From Rhodanobacteraceae bacterium (GTDB taxonomy: Bacteria > Pseudomonadota > Gammaproteobacteria > Xanthomonadales > Rhodanobacteraceae), in NCBI GenBank assembly GCA_004299705.1, contig SCQS01000055.1, forward strand, positions 1 through 64,000: a stretch of 64,000 bases of DNA, given 5' to 3'. Shown one piece after another: positions 1 through 7,950 of the stretch. A program made the position numbers and the translations under genes. The stretch's first letter is position 1, and each line of letters begins with the position of its first letter. The notes under the pieces were generated by a model. It did not search any database and was not told where the DNA came from. It saw only the letters and a program-made list of their open reading frames with translations.

Positions 1-84
1 TGCATGCGCAAACTGCTGACCATCCTCAACGCCATGCTGCGTGATGGTGCGCACTGGAGTCCGCATGTAGCAAAAACCGCTTGA
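1..84 (+). mobile_element. IS110-family transposase, C-terminal fragment
   Basis: The first 84 bases encode an open C-terminus reading RKLLTILNAMLRDG and ending at a TGA. That string is typical of the end of IS110/IS116-type transposases. The window edge cuts the gene, so I cannot tell whether the upstream copy is intact. No inverted-repeat end is recognisable downstream, which fits this family because it usually lacks terminal inverted repeats. Confidence 0.7.
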
Positions 85-100
85 CGTCGAACACAGTTGC

Positions 101-192
101 TTCGTTCCGAAGGGGGAAGAAAAGTGCGAAGCCACATGCGTAATCACCCCCTTCGGCACGAAGGGGGTCGCGCGCAACGCGCGCGGGGGGAT
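101..192. repeat. Palindromic intergenic repeat (CCCCCTTCG family)
   Basis: Paired CCCCCTTCG and CGAAGGGGG motifs form short hairpins, followed by the palindrome CGCGCGCAACGCGCGCG. The same motif pair recurs at 24529-24650, so this is a dispersed repeat and not a gene-specific regulator. An open frame crosses it but is not a plausible coding segment. Confidence 0.6.
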
Positions 193-222
193 GCCATCAC
201 GCATCTCCCTTACAATTCGCGC

Positions 223-477
223 ATGCACCTCTACCTGCAAACCCCGCCCGGCCCCGGCGCGCCGCGCTATTGCCGTATCGCGCTGGAACAAGACCTGCTC
301 GGCGGCTGGACGCTGTACCGCGAGTCCGGCACCGAGGGTGGACGCACGACGCTGAAGCGTGAGGTCTATCTCGACCGCGATGCCGCGCTGGCAGCGTTCG
401 AAAGCGCACGCGATGCGCAAATCAAGCGGGGCTTCAAGGTGATGATCACGCAGGGCATCGAAAACTCGCATGGCTGA
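223..477 (+). CDS. Small WGR-domain-like protein
   Basis: An 84-residue protein. I chose the internal ATG because the upstream in-frame extension runs through a palindromic repeat. The pattern ([18 protein letters not shown], then [17 protein letters not shown] and a basic Kxxx(G)F ending) resembles the stand-alone WGR domain, a nucleic-acid-associated module. Its last 8 bases overlap the start of hemE, suggesting co-translation. Its cellular role is unknown. Confidence 0.65.
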   Translation: MHLYLQTPPGPGAPRYCRIALEQDLLGGWTLYRESGTEGGRTTLKREVYLDRDAALAAFESARDAQIKRGFKVMITQGIENSHG

Positions 478-1522
478 CGTGTCCGACCGCAGCAACCGCT
501 TCCTGCGCGCCCTCGCCCGCCAACCCGTCGATGCCACGCCGGTGTGGATCATGCGCCAAGCCGGGCGCTACCTGCCCGAATACCGCGCCACGCGCGAACG
601 CGCCGGCAGTTTCCTCGCACTCGCGCAAACGCCGGAACTGGCCTGCGAAGTCACGCTGCAACCGGTCGAACGCTTCGAGCTGGATGCGGCGATCCTGTTC
701 TCCGACATCCTCACCGTCCCCGACGCGATGGGTTTGGGCTTGCATTTCGTCGAAGGCGAGGGCCCGAAGTTCCAGCATCCGGTGCGCTCGGCCGCCGACA
801 TCGTCCGACTCGGCGTGCCCGACCCGGAAGCATCACTGCGTTACGTGATGGACGCCGTGCGGCTGTGCCGCCGCGAGCTGCGCGGGCGCGTGCCGCTGAT
901 CGGTTTCGGCGGCAGCCCGTGGACGCTCGCGTGTTACATGATCGAAGGCGAAGGCTCGCATGATTTTGCGCGCGTGAAGGCGTTCGCGCTGAACGAACCC
1001 GATGCCATGCACAAGCTGCTGGACATCAACGCTCACGCGGTCGCGGCCTACCTCGCCGCGCAAGCCGCCGCCGGCGCGCAGGCGCTGATGGTGTTCGACA
1101 GTTGGGGCGGGATGCTGGCGCCGGCGATGTTCGAGGAATTCTCCGCGCGTTACCTCACTCGAATCGCGACGCTGTTGCGCAACGATACGCATGCGCGCGA
1201 CGTGCCGCTGATCCTGTTCTCGAAAGGCGCCAACGCCAACCTCGAAGTACTGGCCGACAGCGGCTGCGCCGCGCTGGGTGTGGACTGGACCATCACGCTG
1301 GACGCAGCGCGTCGCCGTGTCGGCGAGCGGGTCGCATTGCAGGGCAACCTCGACCCCGCGACCTTGCTGGCCTCGCCCGAAGTGATCCGTCGCGAAGTCC
1401 GGCGTGTCAAACGCGACTTCGGCCCGCACTCCGGCCACGTGTTCAACCTCGGCCACGGCATCACGCCGGACGTCGATCCGGAGCACGTGGCGGTGTTGGT
1501 GGATACCGTACACGCGGCATGA
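470..1522 (+). CDS. hemE: Uroporphyrinogen decarboxylase HemE
   Basis: A 350-residue cytosolic enzyme that decarboxylates the four acetate side chains of uroporphyrinogen III to give coproporphyrinogen III in heme synthesis. The hallmark [11 protein letters not shown] lies at residues 29-39 and the catalytic Asp in FSDIL is at residue 79, matching the family, as does the length. It overlaps the preceding WGR-like gene by 8 bases. Two other heme genes occur in the window (hemF, hemB) but are unlinked. Confidence 0.97.
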   Translation: MADVSDRSNRFLRALARQPVDATPVWIMRQAGRYLPEYRATRERAGSFLALAQTPELACEVTLQPVERFELDAAILFSDILTVPDAMGLGLHFVEGEGPKFQHPVRSAADIVRLGVPDPEASLRYVMDAVRLCRRELRGRVPLIGFGGSPWTLACYMIEGEGSHDFARVKAFALNEPDAMHKLLDINAHAVAAYLAAQAAAGAQALMVFDSWGGMLAPAMFEEFSARYLTRIATLLRNDTHARDVPLILFSKGANANLEVLADSGCAALGVDWTITLDAARRRVGERVALQGNLDPATLLASPEVIRREVRRVKRDFGPHSGHVFNLGHGITPDVDPEHVAVLVDTVHAA

Positions 1523-1545
1523 CACACTCGGAAACCAAGAACTGT

Positions 1546-1613
1546 CGTCATTCCCGCGAAAGCGGGAACCCATTGCCTTTTCATGATGGATGCCCGCCTC
1601 CGCGGGCATGACG
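1546..1613. repeat. REP-like intergenic hairpin pair
   Basis: Two GC-rich hairpins in tandem: CCCGCGAAAGCGGG and GCCCGCCTCCGCGGGC, each flanked by GTCAT or ATGAC. They lie between hemE and trpS. Relatives occur at 4303-4410, 36505-36605 and 62872-62989. They form a dispersed extragenic palindrome family and may act as a transcript 3' end for hemE. Confidence 0.65.
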
Positions 1614-1668
1614 CCAAGGAAATCTTGCATTCTTTGCCCAACGAGCCATCCGACCAATTCATTGCACG

Positions 1669-2913
1669 ATGACCACGCGCTACCTCACCGGCATCACCAC
1701 CACCGGCACGCCACACCTCGGCAACTACGTCGGTGCGATCCGCCCCGCGATCGCGGCCAGTCAGCGTGACAATGTCGACAGCTTTTACTTTCTCGCCGAC
1801 TACCACGCCCTGATCAAGAGCGACGATCCGGTGCGCATCGCGCGCTCGCGGCTGGAAATCGCGGCGACTTGGCTGGCCTGCGGACTCGATCCAGCACGGG
1901 TCACGTTCTATCGGCAATCCGACATCCCCGAGATTCCGGAACTGACCTGGATGCTGACCTGCGTCACCGCGAAAGGCTTGTTGAATCGCGCGCACGCGTA
2001 CAAGGCCGCGGTGGACCAGAACACCGCGGTCGGCGAGGATCCGGATGCCGCGATCACCGCCGGGCTGTACATGTATCCGGTGCTGATGGCCGCCGACATC
2101 CTGATCTTCAACGCCGACAAGGTGCCGGTTGGTCGCGATCAGGTGCAGCACATCGAGATGACCCGCGACATCGGCCAGCGCTTCAATCATATTTACGGCA
2201 AGGCGTGGCGCGCGGCGGGCGGCAAGGACCAGCCATTCGTGCTGCCCGAAGTGGTAATTGACGAAGCCGTCGCCACCCTGCCCGGCCTCGACGGCCGCAA
2301 GATGTCCAAGAGCTACGACAACACCGTGCCGCTGTTCGAAGGCGGCGCCAGGGCGACCCGCGAGGCGATCATGAGAATCGTCACCGACTCGCGCGCGCCA
2401 GGCGAGCCCAAGGATCCGGACTCCGCCAGCCTGTTCGCGATCTACCGCGCCTTCGTGGGCGACGCCGAAAGCGCGGCGTTCCGCGAGGAGCTCGAAGATG
2501 GCTTGGGCTGGAGCGACGCCAAGCACAAACTGTGCGCACGCATCGAACAGGACATCGCGTCGTTGCGCGAACGCTACGACGCGCTGATGGCGCATCCGGA
2601 CGACATCGAGGATGCGCTGCGCGACGGCGCCAGGAAGGCACGCGCGGTCGCGACGCCGCGGCTGGAAATCATGCGGCGCGCGGTGGGGCTAGGCGCGCTC
2701 GCCGCACCAGCCGCGACAGCGCGCGGCGCGAAACAGGCGAAGGCGGAAAAACCCGCGCTGCAACCCGTGGTGTTCCGCGAACACGATGCCTTCGCATTCA
2801 AGGTGCTGGACGCGAAGAAAAAAGTGCTGGCCACGCAAGCCGGCTTCGCCGATCCGAAAGCCGCAATGGCTGCCGCACGGGCGGCGATGGAAACACTCGC
2901 CGCCGCGCAGTGA
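1669..2913 (+). CDS. trpS: Tryptophanyl-tRNA synthetase
   Basis: A 414-residue class I aminoacyl-tRNA synthetase charging tRNA-Trp. The HIGH-type motif reads TGTPHLGNY (residues 12-20) and KMSKS lies near residue 213. The body matches the usual ~330-350 residue enzyme. An Ala/Lys-rich linker then leads to an extra C-terminal module of about 60 residues (FKVLDAKKKVLATQAGF...), which resembles a single DUF1508/YegP-like beta unit. The extension call is inference; the enzyme call is firm. Confidence 0.96.
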   Translation: MTTRYLTGITTTGTPHLGNYVGAIRPAIAASQRDNVDSFYFLADYHALIKSDDPVRIARSRLEIAATWLACGLDPARVTFYRQSDIPEIPELTWMLTCVTAKGLLNRAHAYKAAVDQNTAVGEDPDAAITAGLYMYPVLMAADILIFNADKVPVGRDQVQHIEMTRDIGQRFNHIYGKAWRAAGGKDQPFVLPEVVIDEAVATLPGLDGRKMSKSYDNTVPLFEGGARATREAIMRIVTDSRAPGEPKDPDSASLFAIYRAFVGDAESAAFREELEDGLGWSDAKHKLCARIEQDIASLRERYDALMAHPDDIEDALRDGARKARAVATPRLEIMRRAVGLGALAAPAATARGAKQAKAEKPALQPVVFREHDAFAFKVLDAKKKVLATQAGFADPKAAMAAARAAMETLAAAQ

Positions 2914-2920
2914 GGCGCCG

Positions 2921-4261
2921 TCAGTTCGGCAGCGCGAGATCGTCCAGCACCGCCTTCAGGAACCGCGCGGCCTCGCCGCCGGTGCAGGCGCGGTGGTCGA
3001 AGGTCAGCGAGATCGGCAGGCGCCGATGCACTTCGATGCCGCCCATCACCGCAACCACGTCGTGCGACAGCTTGCCCACGCCGACGATCGCGACGCACGG
3101 CGGCACCACGACGACGGTGCCATAGCGGCCGGCGAACATCCCGAAGTTGGAGAGGCTGATCGTGTAGCCGGTCAGTTCCGACGCCGGGATCGAACGATCC
3201 TCGACCTGCGCGCGCAGGCGGTTGACGCCTTCGCGCAAGCTCCGCGCATCCAGCATGTCGGCGTTGCGCAGTGCGGGCACGAACAGGCCATCGGGCGTGT
3301 CCACCGCGATGCCGAGATCGACGTGCGGATGGCGGGTGACGGTGAGGTTCTGGCCGTCGAACCACGCATTCAAGGCCGGCACCGCCTTGCAGGCCGCGAC
3401 GATCGCGCGGATCGTGCGCACCGTGATGTCCTGCTTGCCCAGCCACTGGTGCAGGTCGGCGTCATCGACGATGGTGGTCTGCACCACTTCCGCGTGAGCC
3501 TGCGCCATAACCCGCGCCATGTTGCGGCGCACGCCTTTCAATTGCTCCGGCTGGCCGGTGACGCTGACCGAAGGCGGCGTGGTGCGCATGGGTTTGCCGG
3601 ATTGCGAAACGGTCGTGCGTTGCGCGGCGGCGACGGGTGCCGGCGCACTGCGCGCCACGGTTGGCGTCGCCGGGGCTGTGCCAAGCTGCGCGGCGCCGGA
3701 AGCCGCGGCGTTCTTCACGTCCTGCATCGTGACCACACCGCCCGCGCCCGTGGCCTGCACGCGCGCAAGATCGACCTTCAGTTTCCTCGCCATCGCGCGC
3801 ACCGCGGGTACGGCTTTCACGCCGCCGACACTGGCGGCCGCTTCGTTGCGCACTTCGTTGCTGCTGGCGACCGCGCCGACCACCGTGCCTTCGTCTTCGC
3901 GTTCGGCCGGCTTCGCCGCCGGCGCGGTCGGCGCCGGAGCCGGCTCGGGCGCTGCTGCAGGCGCTGCCGCATGCTGATGTCCGCCCGTCGCGTTTTCGGC
4001 GCGCTGCTTGGCGTTCGGATCAAGCTCGAACTCGGCCAGCGGCGCGCCGGTCACGACCACGTCGCCCGCAGCGCCGTGGAACTTCAGCACCTTGCCGGTG
4101 TACGGCGAAGGTACCTCCACCACGGCCTTCGCGGTTTCCATCGACACCAGCGGCGCGTCCAGCTTGATGCTGTCGCCTTCCTTCACCAGCCATTCGACGA
4201 TGGTGGCGTCGGGCAGACCTTCGCCGAGGTCGGGGAGGTGGAATGTTTTCTTGTCGGCCAT
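2921..4261 (-). CDS. 2-oxoacid dehydrogenase E2 (dihydrolipoamide acyltransferase)
   Basis: A 446-residue E2 core subunit that transfers acyl groups from the E1-bound lipoyl arm to CoA. Residues 1-80 are a lipoyl domain with the lipoylated lysine in METAKAVVE (K45). An Ala/Pro linker follows, then an E3/E1-binding domain (AVRAMARKLKVDLARV), then the catalytic domain. The active-site motif is DHRACTGG: the His (423) is kept but the usual Asp four residues later is Thr. It is the last gene of an E1alpha-E1beta-E2 operon lacking its own E3. The substrate is probably branched-chain 2-oxoacids or pyruvate; the sequence does not decide. Confidence 0.92.
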   Translation of the reverse strand: MADKKTFHLPDLGEGLPDATIVEWLVKEGDSIKLDAPLVSMETAKAVVEVPSPYTGKVLKFHGAAGDVVVTGAPLAEFELDPNAKQRAENATGGHQHAAAPAAAPEPAPAPTAPAAKPAEREDEGTVVGAVASSNEVRNEAAASVGGVKAVPAVRAMARKLKVDLARVQATGAGGVVTMQDVKNAAASGAAQLGTAPATPTVARSAPAPVAAAQRTTVSQSGKPMRTTPPSVSVTGQPEQLKGVRRNMARVMAQAHAEVVQTTIVDDADLHQWLGKQDITVRTIRAIVAACKAVPALNAWFDGQNLTVTRHPHVDLGIAVDTPDGLFVPALRNADMLDARSLREGVNRLRAQVEDRSIPASELTGYTISLSNFGMFAGRYGTVVVVPPCVAIVGVGKLSHDVVAVMGGIEVHRRLPISLTFDHRACTGGEAARFLKAVLDDLALPN

Positions 4262-4302
4262 GATTTCGGTTCCGTTGTCGAAACTGCTTCGTCATTCTTT
4301 GG

Positions 4303-4410
4303 CGTCATCCCGGCGGAAGCCGGGATCCATTTTTCCGTTTGGCGCGAAGGCAACGTCAAAATGGATTCCGGGTTCCGCCGCAGTGGAGCCGCGGCGGCCC
4401 CGGAATGACG
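4303..4410. repeat. REP-like intergenic repeat
   Basis: The segment begins CGTCATCCCGGCGGAAGCCGGGATCC and ends CCCCGGAATGACG, with an internal copy of ATGGATTCCGGG. Its outer arms are inverted relative to each other. It lies in the gap between E1 beta and E2, and its nearest relative in the window is 62872-62989. Confidence 0.65.
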
Positions 4411-4447
4411 GCAGTGTTTTACGCAACTTGTTTGAGTGATGGGTCGA

Positions 4448-5428
4448 TTATGACGCCGCCAGCGTCCGCTTGGCCGCGTCCACGATGCGCGCGGTGCTGG
4501 GTAGTTGTTTCATTTCGAGGCGATACAGCGGGGTGTGCACATCCCAGCCGCTGACGCGTGCGACCGGCGCCAGCAGGTCGTAGATGCACTCCTCGGCGAC
4601 ACGCGCGGCGATCTCGGCGCCGAAACCCGCGGTCTTCGGGGCTTCCTGCACGATCACGCAGCGGCCGGTTTTCTGCACCGACTCGGCGATGGTGTCGAAG
4701 TCGAGCGGCGTCAGGGTGGCGACGTCGATCACTTCGGCGCTGATGCCTTCTTTCGCCAGTGCGTCGGCGGCTTCCAGGGTTTCCTTCACCTCGGCGCCCC
4801 AGGTCACCAGTGTGATGTCGGTGCCGTCGCGCAGCACGAAGCATACGTCCAGCGGCAGCGCTTCGCCGTCGTCCGGCACTTCTTCCTTGTACTGGCGGTA
4901 GATGCGCTTGGGCTCGAAGAACACCACCGGATCGGGATCACGGATCGCGGCCAGCAACAGGCCATACGCGCGCGCCGGTGAAGACGGCAACACCACGCGC
5001 AAGCCCGGCACGTTGGTGAACAGGTGTTCGTTGGCTTCCGAATGGTGTTCGGGCGCGTGGATGCCGCCGCCCCACGGCGCGCGGAACACCGCCGGGCAGG
5101 TGATGCGTCCACGGGTGCGGTTGCGCATGCGCGAGGCGTGACAGCAGATCTGCTCCATCATCGGATAGATGAAGCCCTCGAACTGCGCCTCGCACACCGG
5201 CCTCATGCCTTGTGCAGCGAGGCCGACGGTGACACCGGCGATGGTGGTTTCGTCCAGCGGCGTGTCGAACACGCGCCACTCGCCGAATTTTTCCGACAAG
5301 CCTTGCGTGGCGCGGAACACGCCGCCGTTGACACCGACGTCCTCGCCCAGCACGACCACGGATTTGTCGTGCTTCATTTCATACGCCAGCGCCTGGGTGA
5401 CGCCTTCGATCAGAGTGATTGCTGCCAT
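4448..5428 (-). CDS. 2-oxoacid dehydrogenase E1 beta subunit
   Basis: A 326-residue subunit that pairs with E1 alpha to form the thiamine-diphosphate decarboxylase of a 2-oxoacid dehydrogenase complex. Recognisable stretches are LGEDVGVNGGVFRATQGL, FDTPLDE and GIHAPEHHSEANE, all typical of the alpha2beta2-type E1 beta chains, as is the length. The ATG has a GGAG ribosome site. It is the middle gene of the operon, separated from E1 alpha by a 50-bp palindromic repeat and from E2 by a REP-like element. Confidence 0.93.
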   Translation of the reverse strand: MAAITLIEGVTQALAYEMKHDKSVVVLGEDVGVNGGVFRATQGLSEKFGEWRVFDTPLDETTIAGVTVGLAAQGMRPVCEAQFEGFIYPMMEQICCHASRMRNRTRGRITCPAVFRAPWGGGIHAPEHHSEANEHLFTNVPGLRVVLPSSPARAYGLLLAAIRDPDPVVFFEPKRIYRQYKEEVPDDGEALPLDVCFVLRDGTDITLVTWGAEVKETLEAADALAKEGISAEVIDVATLTPLDFDTIAESVQKTGRCVIVQEAPKTAGFGAEIAARVAEECIYDLLAPVARVSGWDVHTPLYRLEMKQLPSTARIVDAAKRTLAAS

Positions 5429-5442
5429 GTATTTCTCCGAAT

Positions 5443-5492
5443 GTAGGAGCCGGCCTGCCGGCGACCGCTTGTCGAGCGCAGGCGCGCTCCTA
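5443..5492. repeat. GTAGGAGC palindromic repeat inside the E1 operon
   Basis: GTAGGAGC and GCTCCTAC form the outer arms of a hairpin, with GCCGGCCTGCCGGC inside. This type of element is dispersed in gamma-proteobacterial genomes. Here it fills nearly the whole gap between the E1 alpha stop and the E1 beta start. Confidence 0.6.
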
Positions 5493-5497
5493 CGACG

Positions 5498-6580
5498 TCA
5501 ATGTTGTTGTTCCAACGCGATCGCTTCCTCGCGCTGCTTCACGAGATCGGCCGGCAATTCGGCGAAGGTGTAGTCGAACATCGCGGTGATCGGCTGGGCC
5601 TTGGTTTCGAGGTACGCGTTGACTTCGTTGTCCATCCACTCGTCGCATTCGGCCTGCAGCTTGTCTTCCTTCTTCTTGTTCCAGGCTTTCTTCGCTTCCA
5701 GCCAGGTGCGCAGGCGCTTGACCGGGTCCTTGGTCCACGCGTCTTCCACTTCGTCCTTGCCACGGTAGCGGCGCGCATCGTCGGCGGTGGTGTGGTCGCC
5801 GAGGCGATACGTCACGCACTCGACCACGCTGCCGCCCTCGCCCTTGCGCGCGCGTTCGACCGCGTCGGTCATGGCCTTCTTGACCGCGATGATGTCGTTG
5901 CCATCCACCTGGATGCAGTACAACCCTGCGGCGATGCCCTTCTGTGCCAGGGTCTTGGCACCGGACTGGATCTTGCGCGGCACCGAGATCGCCCACTGGT
6001 TGTTGACGATCGCCGCGACCAGCGGCAGGTCGCGCGCACCGGTGATGTTGATGGCGCCGTAGAAATCGGCCTTGCTCGATCCACCGTCGCCGATGGTGCA
6101 CACCGCGACGCGTTTCTCCTTGCGGATCTTGAACGCCAGCGCGGAGCCCGCCGCGTGCAGGCACTGCGTGCCGATCGGCACCGACCACGCGAAGTCGTGC
6201 TTCGCGGGTTCGTTCTGGTAATCGTTGCCGCGCTCGTCGCCGCCCCAGTACATGTACACCTCGCGCGGGCGCACGCCACGGTACAACTGCGCGCCATATT
6301 CGCGGTAACTCGGCGCGAACACGTCTTCCGGTTTCATGGAGCTGCCGATGCCGACGTGGGTGGCTTCATGGCCCAGGCACGACGCGTAGGTGCCGAGCTT
6401 GCCGGTGCGCTGCAGCGCGATCGACTTGGTATCGAACACGCGGGTGGAAACCATCAGCTTGTACAACTCGACCATCTGGTCGACGTCCTTGGCGAAGTCG
6501 GGCAGATCCTTCCTGACCTGCTTGCCCTCGGGATCGAGGTATTGGAGGTATTCGATTTCAAACTTGGCGGCAATGGGCAC
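5498..6580 (-). CDS. 2-oxoacid dehydrogenase E1 alpha subunit
   Basis: A 360-residue thiamine-diphosphate-binding E1 alpha. The TPP motif runs from GDGGSSKADFYGA to VNNQWAIS. The regulatory/phosphorylation-loop region (YRLGDHTTADDARRYR) is typical of BCKDH/PDH E1 alpha. I chose a GTG start because GGGAG lies just upstream and the resulting length fits the family; the frame stays open upstream, but that extension is low-complexity and unlike the family. First gene of the operon, divergent from kynA. The proximity of amino-acid catabolism genes favours a branched-chain 2-oxoacid role, by inference only. Confidence 0.92.
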   Translation of the reverse strand: MPIAAKFEIEYLQYLDPEGKQVRKDLPDFAKDVDQMVELYKLMVSTRVFDTKSIALQRTGKLGTYASCLGHEATHVGIGSSMKPEDVFAPSYREYGAQLYRGVRPREVYMYWGGDERGNDYQNEPAKHDFAWSVPIGTQCLHAAGSALAFKIRKEKRVAVCTIGDGGSSKADFYGAINITGARDLPLVAAIVNNQWAISVPRKIQSGAKTLAQKGIAAGLYCIQVDGNDIIAVKKAMTDAVERARKGEGGSVVECVTYRLGDHTTADDARRYRGKDEVEDAWTKDPVKRLRTWLEAKKAWNKKKEDKLQAECDEWMDNEVNAYLETKAQPITAMFDYTFAELPADLVKQREEAIALEQQH

Positions 6581-6853
6581 GGATTGCTCCCGAATGTGAT
6601 GCGGGGATGCGAGGCCGCGGATGCGCAGCAACGCGTCGTGTCGGACCATCCGCGCGCAAGAATCCACGCGAACGGGCCGCTCATTATCGCATGCTCGATG
6701 CGTCGACCGCAGCCTGTCGCAGTACGCCTGCGCATGTTGCGATGCAGCATGCGCGTGCAAGGCTGCGCTGTTGACTTCGATCAGCCCTCCTGCGGGAAGG
6801 CGCGGCAACAATCCGGCACCCGAGTGCGATAGGCTTTTCGTTGTTTGCGATCA
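6581..6853. other. Intergenic region between divergent E1 alpha and kynA
   Basis: No gene recognised. It must hold the divergent promoters for the E1 operon and kynA. A GATAAT reading toward E1 alpha near 6695 is a possible -10 element, and TTGACT at 6771 is a possible -35 toward kynA, but neither has a convincing partner at the right spacing. Confidence 0.3.
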
Positions 6854-6975
6854 TCCCTGATCGCCGCTTCGCCAGACCAGCACGCTCTCCGAATCATTCC
6901 AGGTCATCAAGGCCAGAACGGGCTTCCTGCCCTGACTTTTCACAACAGCAGCTTCGAACCAGACATTCGACATCC
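6854..6975 (+). promoter_or_regulatory. kynA 5' leader sharing blocks with the hpd leader
   Basis: Three blocks match the leader of hpd in the same order: TCCCTGATCGC (6854), CAGAACGGGCTTC (6914-6926) and CCTGACTTTTCAC (6931-6943). The first two are 60 bases apart here and 62 in hpd. The GGGC of the second block pairs with GCCC at 6929-6932 to make a small hairpin. It is not a shared peptide, because the reading frames of the blocks differ between the two copies. Regulatory function is inference. Confidence 0.45.
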
Positions 6976-7830
6976 ATGACCAACACCAACCAACGCGAAC
7001 TCGAAGCCGGCATCCAGCGTGACCTTTCCGGGCGCATGACCTACGCGAGTTACCTGAAGCTGGACACGCTGCTGTCTGCGCAACGGCCGGTGTCCGACCC
7101 CGAGTACCACGACGAGATGCTGTTCATTGTGCAGCACCACGTCGCCGAGCTGTGGCTGAAGCTGATGATCCACGAGCTCACCGCCACCATCGCCGATCTC
7201 GACGCCGACCGTGCGGATCAAGCGCTGAAGAAACTCGCACGCATCAAGCGCATCCAGGACCAGCTGTTCAACGAGTGGGCGGTGCTGGAGACGATGACGC
7301 CGCACGAGTACCTGAAGTTCCGCGACGCGCTGGGGCCGTCGTCGGGCTTCCAGTCGCTGCAGTACCGCACGGTGGAATTCCTGCTCGGCAACAAGCATGC
7401 CGACATGCTGGCGGTGTTCACGCATGACCCGGACGCGCAGGCACGCCTGCGCGCGACGCTGGAAGCGCCCAGCCTGTACGATGCCGCCCTGCACTGGCTG
7501 GCGCGACGCGGCCACGCGATACCGGAACCCATTCTCGACCGCGACGTGCGCGAAGGCTGGAAGCGCAACGAAGCCTTGCTGCCGGTCTTCCAGCGCATCT
7601 ACGAGGCCCCCGACCAGTTCTGGCCCGAGTACCACCTGTGCGAAACGCTGGTGGACGTGGAGGAGAATTTCCAGCTCTGGCGCTTCCGCCACATGAAGGC
7701 GGTCGAGCGCATCATCGGTTACCGGCAAGGCACCGGCGGTTCATCGGGCGTCGGGTTCCTGAAGAAGGCGCTCGACCTCACCTTCTTCCCCGAACTGCTG
7801 GAAGTGCGCACGCAGATTCGGTCGGCATGA
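6976..7830 (+). CDS. kynA: Tryptophan 2,3-dioxygenase
   Basis: A 284-residue heme dioxygenase that opens the indole ring of L-tryptophan to N-formylkynurenine, the first step of the kynurenine pathway. Hallmarks are [27 protein letters not shown] (with the heme-region His), [10 protein letters not shown] and the C-terminal [11 protein letters not shown] substrate loop. The start is the ATG giving the family length; the longer upstream frame is the leader. The rest of the kynurenine pathway is not in the window. Confidence 0.96.
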   Translation: MTNTNQRELEAGIQRDLSGRMTYASYLKLDTLLSAQRPVSDPEYHDEMLFIVQHHVAELWLKLMIHELTATIADLDADRADQALKKLARIKRIQDQLFNEWAVLETMTPHEYLKFRDALGPSSGFQSLQYRTVEFLLGNKHADMLAVFTHDPDAQARLRATLEAPSLYDAALHWLARRGHAIPEPILDRDVREGWKRNEALLPVFQRIYEAPDQFWPEYHLCETLVDVEENFQLWRFRHMKAVERIIGYRQGTGGSSGVGFLKKALDLTFFPELLEVRTQIRSA

Positions 7831-7926
7831 TCTGCGGACTCGGGACTCGACGTTGGAAGCCTGCTGTTGCGCCGCGCCTTGCCGCGGCGGCTCTGGCGCG
7901 GCTATCGTCGCGCGCATGCTGACATC

Positions 7927-7950
7927 CGTCAGCCGGAATGAGGGCTGACG
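7927..7950 (+). promoter_or_regulatory. Hairpin directly before the transporter start codon
   Basis: CGTCAGCC (7927-7934) and GGCTGACG (7943-7950) form a perfect 8-bp stem with an 8-base loop GGAATGAG that holds the only purine-rich ribosome-site candidate. The stem ends at the base before the ATG. In mRNA this could hide the ribosome site; that is inference. Confidence 0.5.

Noticed and set aside
1150-2595. A 481-codon minus-strand frame across hemE and trpS
   Set aside because: It spans a REP-like repeat and is antisense to two conserved genes; its PAEAGI...FRGND-type segment is the translated repeat.
2786-4408. A 540-codon open frame opposite the E2 gene
   Set aside because: Complementary shadow of E2; no recognisable domain and a His/Arg-rich composition.
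6771-6776. TTGACT as the -35 of a kynA promoter
   Set aside because: No acceptable -10 element 16-18 bases downstream.
5498-6811. A 437-residue E1 alpha with an N-terminal extension
   Set aside because: The extension is low-complexity and the GTG at 6580 has a GGGAG site and gives the family length.
6841-6975. A longer N-terminus or leader peptide for kynA
   Set aside because: The upstream in-frame residues do not resemble the family, and the blocks shared with hpd are in different frames there.
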